Assembly (NCBI GenBank): GCA_944386325.1
Contig: CALXAP010000019.1
Coordinates: 1-39,981, forward strand
DNA: 39,981 bases
From: an uncultured Clostridia bacterium
GTDB taxonomy: Bacteria; Bacillota; Clostridia; TANB77; CAG-508
Direction: 5' to 3'
This document shows, one piece after another, positions 25,717 through 33,542 of the stretch. The notes beneath the pieces were generated by a model. It was given only the letters and a program-made list of their open reading frames with translations, made no database searches and was not told where the DNA came from. Each line of letters starts with the position of its first letter. The first letter of the stretch is position 1. Position numbers and translations under genes: made by a program.

Positions 25717-26367
25717 ATGAAAAATAATTTATTGGAATTTTTAGGAAGAGATTCAGGGTTTGGAGAAAAGAATAATTCAGCATATATAGAAATGGAAAAT
25801 AAACTTATAATTATAGATTGTGGTTTTACTGTATTTGAACAATTAAAAAAGAGATTTGATTTTACTAAGTATGAAAATATAGAAGTTATAATTACACATT
25901 TGCATAATGACCATGCTGGTTCTTTAAGCCAATTAATATTATATTTGTGGTTTATGCATAATAAGAAAACAACAGTTTATAGTAAATGTAGTAGAATAAA
26001 GGAATATTTAGATATAACAGGAACACCAACTGCTTCATATGAGATTAAAGACGAATCAGAAAATTTAAAATTCATAAAAACAGAACATGTTGAACACTTA
26101 GATGCATATGGATTTAAGTTAAAAATTAATGATACTAATATAGTTTATACAGGAGATACAAATACATTAGAACCATTTATGCAATATTTAGATGATGTAA
26201 ATGAATTTTATGTAGATGTTTCAAAATTTGGAGGAGCACATATAAAAATAGATGATGTTTTAGAAATATTAAGAAAAATTAAATCAAACGGTACAAGTAT
26301 ATATCTAATGCATATGGATGATAAAGAATATATAGAAGATGTAACCAAAAAGGAATTTTATACTTAA
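25717..26367 (+). CDS. MBL-fold metallohydrolase
   Basis: 216 residues. Metal-binding motif THLHNDHAG (His61, His63, Asp65, His66), then TEHVEHLDAYGF, YTGDTNT with the bridging Asp, and the final His in YLMHMDD. The fold resembles the RNase Z-type/ribonuclease-like or general hydrolase groups; substrate unknown. ATG 25717 has GGGGGA just upstream; a longer reading from 25672 lacks such a site. polA starts 35 nt downstream, so they may be co-transcribed. Confidence 0.85.
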   Translation: MKNNLLEFLGRDSGFGEKNNSAYIEMENKLIIIDCGFTVFEQLKKRFDFTKYENIEVIITHLHNDHAGSLSQLILYLWFMHNKKTTVYSKCSRIKEYLDITGTPTASYEIKDESENLKFIKTEHVEHLDAYGFKLKINDTNIVYTGDTNTLEPFMQYLDDVNEFYVDVSKFGGAHIKIDDVLEILRKIKSNGTSIYLMHMDDKEYIEDVTKKEFYT

Positions 26368-26402
26368 GTAATTAAAATAATAAAAAGAAAAGAGGAATAA
26401 TT

Positions 26403-29097
26403 TTGAAACAATTAGTTTTAGTTGATGGAAATAGTATAGCAAATAGAGCATTTTATGGAATAATGGGAAATAAAATGCTTATGACATCTGATGGAACATA
26501 TACAAATGCTGTATATGGATTTTTATCAATATTATTTAAAATAATTGATGATATAAAACCAGAATATATTGCAGTAGCATTTGATTTAAAGGCACCTACT
26601 AAAAGACATAAAATGTATGAAGGGTATAAAGCAACACGAAAGGGAATGCCAGAAGAACTTGCAAGTCAAATGCCAATTATAAAAGAAATATTAGAGGCTA
26701 TGAATATAAAGATAATAGAAAAGGAAGGATATGAAGCTGATGATATATTAGGAACATTATCTAGAGTGGGAGAAAGAAATGAATGTAGTGTTACAATATT
26801 ATCAGGAGATCGAGATACATTTCAGTTAGTTACTAATAATATAAAAGTAAGAATACCAAGAACAAAAATGGGTAAAACAGAGACAGAAGATTTTACAGAA
26901 GAAAAAATTGAAGAGGTATATGGATTAACACCAAAAAAACTAATAGATGTAAAAGGTCTTATGGGAGATTCATCAGACAATATCCCAGGAGTGCCAGGCG
27001 TTGGAGAAAAGACAGCATTAAATTTAGTAAAAAAATATAATTCTATAGATGAATTATATAAGAAAATAGAACTAGGTGAAGATGATTTAAAAGGTGCAAC
27101 AAGAGAGAAAATAGTAAACAATAAGGAAATGGCAATTCTTTCTAGAGAATTAGGAACAATTGATATAAATGTACCTTTAAATATAGAAATAGATGAATTA
27201 AAAGTAAAAGATTGGGATAAAATTAAAGTATTAGAGATATTTAATAAATTAAGATTTAATAGATTTATAGAAAGATTTAATTTAAATGGAGAAATAAATA
27301 GCAATTCTAATAAAGTAGAATTAGATATAGATGTAGTAAAAATAGAAGAAATAGATAATATAATTAATAAAATAAAGAAGGATAAAAAAATATTTTATTA
27401 TTTAGGAAAAGAAGAAACAGATTTTGAAAGTAATAATATTATAAAAAAAGAAATTAAAAATATTAGTATATATGATGATAAGCAAAATAAAATATATTAT
27501 ATAAATATTGATGAAAAAGAACAGTTTAAAGATAAGTTTAAAAATATATTTGAAAATAAAGATATTTTAAAAATACGGATATAATTTAAAAGAAGATATT
27601 ATTATACTAAAACAGTTGGGAATAAATCCAGAAAATATGATGTTTGATGTAAAAATAGCAGGTTACATATTAAATTCTAATGAAAATAAATATTCTATAG
27701 AAAATTTAGTTTTTGAATATTTAGGTATAGAATTTCAAGGAAATGATGAGATAAAAGACAATCAAGTAAGTATGTTTGAAGAAAAAGATAATAAAACAAA
27801 TGAAACAAATTGTTTTTATGTATATGCTATAAATAAATTATATGATGAATTATCAAAAAAAATGGATGAAATAGAAGCATTAGAATTATTTAATACAATT
27901 GAAATGCCTTTAGTACAAGTATTAGCAGATATGCAATATGTAGGGATGTATATAGATGAAGAAGAATTAAAAAAATATGGTTTGGAGTTACAAGAAAAAA
28001 TAAAAAAATTGACAGAAGAAATATATAAATTATCAGGAACTGAATTTAATATAAATTCACCAAAACAATTGGGAGAGGTTCTATTTGAAAAGTTAGAGCT
28101 ACCAGTTTACAAAAAAACAAAAAGTGGATACTCAACAGATGTAGAGATTTTAGAAAAATTAAGAAATGAACATCCTGTTATTGAGAAAATATTAGAATAT
28201 AGACAACTTACAAAATTGAATTCAACTTATGTTGAAGGAATATTACCATATGTTAATAAGAAAACACATAGAATACATTCATATTTTCATCAAACTGTAA
28301 CATCAACAGGAAGAATAAGTAGTACAGAACCAAATATGCAAAATATTCCTACTAGATTTGAAGCTGGTAAAATGCTTAGAAAAGTTTTCAAAGCAGAAGA
28401 AAATAGAACATTTTTAGATGCAGATTATTCTCAAATAGAATTAAGAATATTTGCACATATTTCTGAAGACAAAGAGATGATATCTGCATTTAATAATGAT
28501 GAAGATATACATGCACAGGTTGCAGCAAAAGTTTTTGATGTAGAATTAAAAGATGTTACAAGTCAATTAAGATCAAGAGCTAAAGCTGTTAATTTTGGAA
28601 TTGTATATGGTATTAGTGATTATGGATTATCGCAACAAATAGGCGTAACTAGAAAAGAAGCAAAACAATATATTGATGAGTATTTGAAAAAATACAGTGG
28701 TATAAAAAAATTTATGGATGAAATACCAGAAAAAGCAAAAGAAAACGGTTATGTAGAAACTTTATTTAAAAGAAGAAGATATATACCAGAAATTAATTCT
28801 AAAAATTATAATATAAGGCAATTTGGAATAAGAGCAGCAATGAATACTCCAATACAAGGAACAGCAGCAGATATTATTAAACTTGCAATGGTACATGTGT
28901 ATAATGAATTGAAAAAAAATAATTTAAAGTCAAAATTAGTATTGCAAGTTCATGATGAATTATTAATTGAAACATATGAAGATGAAAAAGAAAATGTAAA
29001 AAAAATATTGAAAAATTGCATGGAAAATGTTATAAAATTGTCGGTGCCTTTAAAAGTTGAAATTCAAGAAGGCAAAAGTTGGTATGATTCAAAATAA
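26403..29097 (+). CDS. polA: DNA polymerase I, +1 frameshift at an in-frame CGG
   Basis: Repair and Okazaki-fragment polymerase. The first frame (TTG 26403, GAGGAA upstream) carries the 5' nuclease: VLVDGNSIANRAFYG, EGYEADDILGTL, SGDRDTFQL, GDSSDNIPGVPGVGEKTA. It then diverges at CGG (27576-27578), two codons before TAA at 27582. Skipping the C gives KIGYNLKED, the conserved K-x-G-H-N-x-K region, and continues uninterrupted through the remainder of the degenerate 3' exonuclease-like domain and the polymerase: LDADYSQIELRI (motif A), KAVNFGIVYG (motif B), LQVHDELLIE (motif C). Joined length is about 897 residues, normal for PolA. No proofreading acidic residues are seen, as in many Firmicutes. 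If unjoined, a TTG at 27616 could start a Klenow-like piece, but no ribosome site precedes it. Confidence 0.9.
27573..27580 (+). other. CGG-associated +1 frameshift site in polA
   Basis: Frame 0 reads AAA ATA CGG ATA TAA; the conserved frame reads AAA ATA, skip C, GGA TAT AAT. The quadruplet is CGGA. Dropping one A of the nearby A5 run would also restore frame but gives K-Y-G-Y, a similar fit to the motif. Confidence 0.75.
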
Positions 29098-29124
29098 GGG
29101 GATATTTTTCAAGGAGCGATTAAT

Positions 29125-29688
29125 TTGAATTTTAATAAGAAAGTATTAATAATAGTATTAATATTATTTATTGTTTTTTTATTATTATATGTTTTCAAAG
29201 TTCAAAATGTAATACTTAAGCAAATATATCCATTAAAATATACACAGTGGGTAGAAAAATATGCAAAAGAATATGATGTAGATGATTTACTTATATATGC
29301 TATTATAAAAGCTGAAAGTAATTTTGATGAGAAAGCAAATTCTACAAGTAATGCAAAAGGACTTATGCAAGTATTAGAAACAACAGCAGATGATATTGCA
29401 AAAGATTTGGGAAATTATAATATGGGAGATTATGATTTATATGATCCTGAAACAAATATTATGTTTGGTACAAAATATTTTTCGGATTTGCTAAAAGATT
29501 ACTCTGGTAATGAATTACTTGCAATGGCTGCATATAATGCGGGTAAAGGTAATATAAAAAGATGGATAGAAAATGGAACAATAAAAGCTGATGGATCTGA
29601 TATAGAAAATATACCATATAAAGAAACAACTACATATGTAAGAAAAATATCAAGAAATTATAAAATATACAAAATGTTATATGAGTGA
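29125..29688 (+). CDS. Membrane-anchored lytic transglycosylase (SLT domain)
   Basis: 187 residues: N-terminal membrane anchor (about 6-24), then a Slt70-like lysozyme domain that cleaves peptidoglycan with anhydromuramic ends. Catalytic Glu64 in IKAESNFD; also SNAKGLMQVLETTADDIA (GLMQ motif), NIMFGTKYFSDLL and AAYNAGKGNIKRW. The start is TTG 29125 with AAGGAG at 29111-29116. It lies 27 nt after polA and its stop is 28 nt before the galE ATG. Confidence 0.93.
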   Translation: MNFNKKVLIIVLILFIVFLLLYVFKVQNVILKQIYPLKYTQWVEKYAKEYDVDDLLIYAIIKAESNFDEKANSTSNAKGLMQVLETTADDIAKDLGNYNMGDYDLYDPETNIMFGTKYFSDLLKDYSGNELLAMAAYNAGKGNIKRWIENGTIKADGSDIENIPYKETTTYVRKISRNYKIYKMLYE

Positions 29689-29716
29689 AATATGTGAAAA
29701 TAAAGGAGGAATAAAA

Positions 29717-30715
29717 ATGGCAGTTTTGGTAACAGGAGGAGCAGGATATATAGGAAGTCATATATGTGTTGAATTATTAAATAATAATAAAGAAATTATA
29801 ATAATAGATAATTTAATTAATAGTAATGAAGAAGTAATTAAAAACATTGAAAAAATAGCAGATAAAAAAGTGAAATTTTATAAATTAAATATGGTTAATG
29901 AAGATGAGTTAGAAAATATATTTAAAGAAAATAATGTAGAATCTGTTATTCATTTAGCTGGTTTAAAAGCTGTAGGAGAATCAGTAGCAAAACCTCTTGA
30001 ATACTATTATAATAATTTAATGATTACATTGAATTTATTAAAAATAATGAAAAAATATAATTGTAATAAGTTTGTATTTAGTTCATCAGCTACAGTGTAT
30101 GGTCAGCCAAAAACAGTACCTATTAAAGAAGATTTTCCACTTTCAACAACAAATCCATATGGAACAACAAAGTTAATGATAGAAAGAATATTAAAAGATT
30201 TGTATAATTCAGATAATAATTTTAGAATTGCAATGTTAAGATATTTTAATCCTATAGGAGCACATGAAAGTGGATTAATAGGAGAAAATCCTAATGGTAT
30301 ACCAAATAATCTAATGCCATATATTACATCTGTTGCATCAGGAAAATTAGAAATTTTAAATATTTTTGGAAATGATTATAATACTAAAGATGGAACTGGA
30401 GTAAGAGATTATATTCATGTAGTAGATTTAGCTAAAGGTCATATTAAAGCATTAGAAAAAATAGAAAAAGATGAAGGAATATTTGTATATAATTTAGGAA
30501 GCGGTAGAGGATATTCTGTTTTAGAATTAGTAAAAACTTTTGAGAGAGTAAATAATGTTAAAGTAAACTATAAATTCGTAGATAGAAGACCAGGCGATAT
30601 TGCAGAGTGTTATGCAGATGTAACAAAAGCCGAAAAAGAATTAAATTGGAAGCCTACAAAAACATTAGAAGATATGTGTAGGGATTCATGGAATTTCATA
30701 AAAAATTCTAAATAG
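29717..30715 (+). CDS. galE: UDP-glucose 4-epimerase
   Basis: Interconverts UDP-glucose and UDP-galactose (Leloir pathway and surface glycan precursors). 332 residues: NAD site VTGGAGYIGSHICVELL, SSATVYG, catalytic Tyr-x-x-x-Lys in NPYGTTK, RYFNPIGAHESGLIGE, GVRDYIHVVDLAKGH. ATG 29717 follows AAAGGAGGA; an upstream in-frame ATG at 29681 overlaps the transglycosylase end and lacks a site. Full length. Confidence 0.96.
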   Translation: MAVLVTGGAGYIGSHICVELLNNNKEIIIIDNLINSNEEVIKNIEKIADKKVKFYKLNMVNEDELENIFKENNVESVIHLAGLKAVGESVAKPLEYYYNNLMITLNLLKIMKKYNCNKFVFSSSATVYGQPKTVPIKEDFPLSTTNPYGTTKLMIERILKDLYNSDNNFRIAMLRYFNPIGAHESGLIGENPNGIPNNLMPYITSVASGKLEILNIFGNDYNTKDGTGVRDYIHVVDLAKGHIKALEKIEKDEGIFVYNLGSGRGYSVLELVKTFERVNNVKVNYKFVDRRPGDIAECYADVTKAEKELNWKPTKTLEDMCRDSWNFIKNSK

Positions 30716-30719
30716 ACTA

Positions 30720-30764
30720 TTGACAAATTAAATATTTAATATATAATAATGATAATCGTTATCA
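30720..30764 (+). promoter_or_regulatory. Promoter with Fur/PerR-type box before the perR-like gene
   Basis: TTGACA (30720-30725), 16-nt spacer, TATAAT (30742-30747), then the 7-1-7 palindrome TGATAATCGTTATCA (30750-30764), one base from the Fur consensus TGATAATnATTATCA and close to the PerR box. Binding there would block initiation, so autoregulation is likely. Confidence 0.85.
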
Positions 30765-30791
30765 TATTTTAAATATTTTAGGAGTTTTTAT

Positions 30792-31181
30792 ATGAAAAAG
30801 TATAGTAAACAAAGGCAACTAATATATAATTCTTTAAAAAATAGAACAGATCATCCAACAGCTGAGCAATTATACGAAGATTTAAAATTAGAAATGCCAA
30901 GAATAGGAATAGCAACAGTTTATAGAAATTTAATAGAATTATGTGAAAGTGGTGAAGTTATAAAATTAAAATCATTAAATGGACCAGATAGATATGATGG
31001 AAATAACAAACCACATATACATTTTGAATGCAATAAATGTAATACTTTGTATGATATATTTTTAAATGAAAACGATTTAAGAAATATGGATAACACCATT
31101 AATAAAATATCTAGTTTAATAAGTGCAAAGCCAGAAAAAACTTTTCTAACTATTACAGGTAAATGTGGTAAATGTACTTAA
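30792..31181 (+). CDS. perR: Fur-family regulator, PerR-like
   Basis: 129 residues. N-terminal winged helix with HPTAEQLYEDL and IGIATVYRNL. The residues of the PerR regulatory metal site can be matched: His21, Asp69 (RYDG), His75 and His77 (KPHIHFEC), Asp88 (LYDIF). Structural zinc cysteines are C80-x-x-C83 and C125-x-x-C128 near the end. Asp at position 88, where iron-sensing Fur proteins more often have Glu, and the reverse rubrerythrin gene 27 nt downstream support peroxide sensing. A true Fur cannot be excluded because the upstream box looks Fur-like. Ribosome site AGGAG before the ATG. Confidence 0.82.
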   Translation: MKKYSKQRQLIYNSLKNRTDHPTAEQLYEDLKLEMPRIGIATVYRNLIELCESGEVIKLKSLNGPDRYDGNNKPHIHFECNKCNTLYDIFLNENDLRNMDNTINKISSLISAKPEKTFLTITGKCGKCT

Positions 31182-31208
31182 AATATAAAAATATAGGGAG
31201 GAATAAAT

Positions 31209-31760
31209 ATGAAAGCATATGTATGTAAAGTTTGTGGTTATATTCACATAGGAGATGAACCACCAGCAAAATGTCCACAATGTGGAGCAGGAGCAGAAAT
31301 GTTTGAATTAAAAGAAGAAAATGGAAAGAAAAATTATGCAGATGAGCATGTAATAGGAGTAGCTCAAGGATTAGATGAGCAAGTTGTTAAAGGTTTAAGA
31401 GATAATTTTACTGGAGAATGTACAGAAGTAGGTATGTATTTAGCTATGAGTCGTCAAGCAGATAGAGAAGGATATCCTGAAATAGCTGAAGCATTTAAAA
31501 GATATGCATTCGAAGAAGCAGAGCATGCTGCAAAATTTGCAGAATTATTAGGTGAATTAGTGCATGCAGATACAAAGAAAAATGTAGAATTAAGAGCAGC
31601 TGCTGAAGAAGGAGCTTGCATGGGTAAAAAAGAATTAGCTACAAGAGCTAAAGAATTAGGTTATGATGCAATCCATGATACAGTACATGAAATGGCAAAA
31701 GATGAGGCTAGACATGGAAGAGGATTCGATGGATTATTAGCAAGATATTTTGGAAAATAA
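31209..31760 (+). CDS. Reverse rubrerythrin (peroxide reductase)
   Basis: 183 residues with the domains in reverse order: an N-terminal rubredoxin-like iron site C6-x-x-C9 and C22-x-x-C25, then a four-helix diiron domain with [16 protein letters not shown] and [14 protein letters not shown]. Clostridial reverse rubrerythrins reduce hydrogen peroxide with electrons from NADH via rubredoxin-type carriers and are derepressed on loss of PerR. It lies 27 nt behind the perR-like gene, likely one operon under the box at 30750. AGGGAGG ribosome site. Codon use suggests strong expression. Confidence 0.93.
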   Translation: MKAYVCKVCGYIHIGDEPPAKCPQCGAGAEMFELKEENGKKNYADEHVIGVAQGLDEQVVKGLRDNFTGECTEVGMYLAMSRQADREGYPEIAEAFKRYAFEEAEHAAKFAELLGELVHADTKKNVELRAAAEEGACMGKKELATRAKELGYDAIHDTVHEMAKDEARHGRGFDGLLARYFGK

Positions 31761-31772
31761 TTTATATATTAG

Positions 31773-31813
31773 AAAAAAAGAAGTTCCAATTTTAAATTGA
31801 AACTTCTTTTTTT
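31773..31813. terminator. Bidirectional terminator between reverse rubrerythrin and amylase
   Basis: AAAAAAAGAAGTT (from 31773) pairs with AACTTCTTTTTTT (31801-31813); inner CAATTT/AAATTG extends the stem. The last codons and stop of the amylase gene lie inside it. Confidence 0.85.
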
Positions 31814-33255
31814 ATCCATACAGATACACTACCAGGTTTTGTATAAAAAATACCATTTCCATCATTATCTATGTATACTGTTTCTTTTAAATTATTTGTT
31901 ACATCATATAATATACTATTTGCTAAATTTTTTCCTACATTCATCTGCTTTGAACCACCATCTTTATTAGATAAAATAACAGCAAGTCCAGAATTAGGAT
32001 GTTCTTTATCACCAGATATTGTCCAACCTATTATATTAGGGTGGTCAAAATAATCTGTTTGAGTCCCATAACATAAATTTTTTCTTATATATAAATATAT
32101 ATCTAAAGTAGATGTAATTGGATTAATATTATCATGTTTTATTCCAAAATAATCTCCATAAAATACACAAGGATAACCTTGTAATCTAAGAAGTGTTAAA
32201 GCATATGCTATTGGTTTAAACCATGGAGCAATCCAAGATGATAAAGCTTGCCCTGGTTGAGTATCATGATTATCAACAAAAGAAACGGATTTATCTGGGT
32301 AAAGTTTTGTAATAGTATTATCAAAAATTTTACGCATATCAAATGTTCCATTACTTATTGAAGCATTGTAGAAATTATAGTGTAAAGGTACATCAAATAG
32401 ATTTAATGAAAAATCTGTATTTTTTAAATAATTTATTATAGAATCTATATTTTGTGACCAATACTCACCAACAGCAAATAATTCTTTTTTAGAATCATCA
32501 CGTAATTCTTTAAGCCATTTTTTAAAAAAGTCTGAACGAATATGTTTTACTGCATCTAATCTAAAACCATCAACACCTGTAAAATTTATATACCATTTTC
32601 CCCAATTAGTTAATTCATTAACAACATCAACATTATTCATATCCACATCAGCGCCCATTAAGTAATCGAAATTTCCATTTTCAGTATCAACTAACTTATC
32701 CCAATTTTTACCGTAAAATTTATAAATTGAATACTTATTTTCCTTTGCATCCCAATCTACACCATGAAAATGAGTCCAGTTCCACTTAAAATCTGAATAT
32801 TTGTTGTTTCTTCCAGGAAAATTGTATTTAGTCCATGCAGAAATTGGTTTTGCTGTACCTAAATCTTCATTTCTGTTTTGTGGATTTTCAACAATAGCTA
32901 GAACTTCTTCAGTTTCATCAGCACCCATTCTATGATTTAAAACAACATCTGCCAAAACATATATATTATTTTCTTTTAAAGTTTTTACTAAGTTTAAGTA
33001 TTCATCTTTTGTTCCATATTTAGTAGGAACAGAACCTTTTTGATCAAACTCACCTAAATCATATAAATCGTAGACAGCATATCCTGTATCTTTTATGCCA
33101 TCAGCACATTTATATGAAGGTGGTAGCCATACACTGGTAAAACCAGATTCTGCTAAGTCAGGAGCTTTTCTTGTAAGCTTTTTCCAAAGGCTTGCATCAC
33201 TTGGTAAATACCATTCAAAACATTGAAGCATTACACCATTAAATTGTTTAAACAA
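31792..33255 (-). CDS. Cytoplasmic alpha-amylase, GH13 (AmyA type)
   Basis: 487 residues with no signal peptide, so it acts on internal glucans or imported maltodextrins. GH13 regions: DVVLNHRMGADE (region I), GFRLDAVKHI (nucleophile Asp), FAVGEYW (acid Glu), FVDNHDTQPGQ (third Asp). WNWTHFHGVDWD and YLMGADVDMNN are typical of the GH13_5 group that includes liquefying bacterial and E. coli cytoplasmic amylases. The start is a TTG at 33255 with AGGAG 8 nt upstream; a TTG at 33276 would place the ribosome site inside the gene. Monocistronic. Confidence 0.93.
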   Translation of the reverse strand: MFKQFNGVMLQCFEWYLPSDASLWKKLTRKAPDLAESGFTSVWLPPSYKCADGIKDTGYAVYDLYDLGEFDQKGSVPTKYGTKDEYLNLVKTLKENNIYVLADVVLNHRMGADETEEVLAIVENPQNRNEDLGTAKPISAWTKYNFPGRNNKYSDFKWNWTHFHGVDWDAKENKYSIYKFYGKNWDKLVDTENGNFDYLMGADVDMNNVDVVNELTNWGKWYINFTGVDGFRLDAVKHIRSDFFKKWLKELRDDSKKELFAVGEYWSQNIDSIINYLKNTDFSLNLFDVPLHYNFYNASISNGTFDMRKIFDNTITKLYPDKSVSFVDNHDTQPGQALSSWIAPWFKPIAYALTLLRLQGYPCVFYGDYFGIKHDNINPITSTLDIYLYIRKNLCYGTQTDYFDHPNIIGWTISGDKEHPNSGLAVILSNKDGGSKQMNVGKNLANSILYDVTNNLKETVYIDNDGNGIFYTKPGSVSVWIKKEVSI

Positions 33256-33346
33256 ATAAATCACTCCTAAAAACAAATTTGTACATATTATACCATAATA
33301 ATTTAGGCTTTCAACAAAGATTTAGTTAAAATTAAGGAAAATTTGT

Positions 33347-33507
33347 TAAAATTGGTTACAATCACGACTAAAATTATATATTCAATTTTTTGAGAAATAG
33401 CTCCGTAGAACGGGCGAACAATGTTCGCCCCTACATCTATTCTATTAGATTTTTTCTATATTATGTATTATATCAAAATCATATGCTATACATTGTAACT
33501 AAAATTG
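33347..33507. mobile_element. MITE-like repeat, copy 3 (145 bp, inverted orientation)
   Basis: The element spans 33355-33499: GTTACAATCACGAC at one end, ATTGTAAC at the other, flanked on both sides by TAAAATTG (33347-33354 and 33500-33507), a perfect 8-bp target duplication. The core GGGCGAACAATGTTCGCCC is present; the long-hairpin segment of copy 2 is absent. It lies between the amylase start and the U32 stop, otherwise geneless. Confidence 0.9.
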
Positions 33508-33542
33508 TTATTTCATAAAGAATATAATTTATTTACTATTTA

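Noticed and set aside
27616..29097. Independent gene for a Klenow-like polymerase starting at TTG 27616
   Set aside because: No ribosome site precedes it, and the coding frame with conserved PolA residues extends upstream to the CGG.
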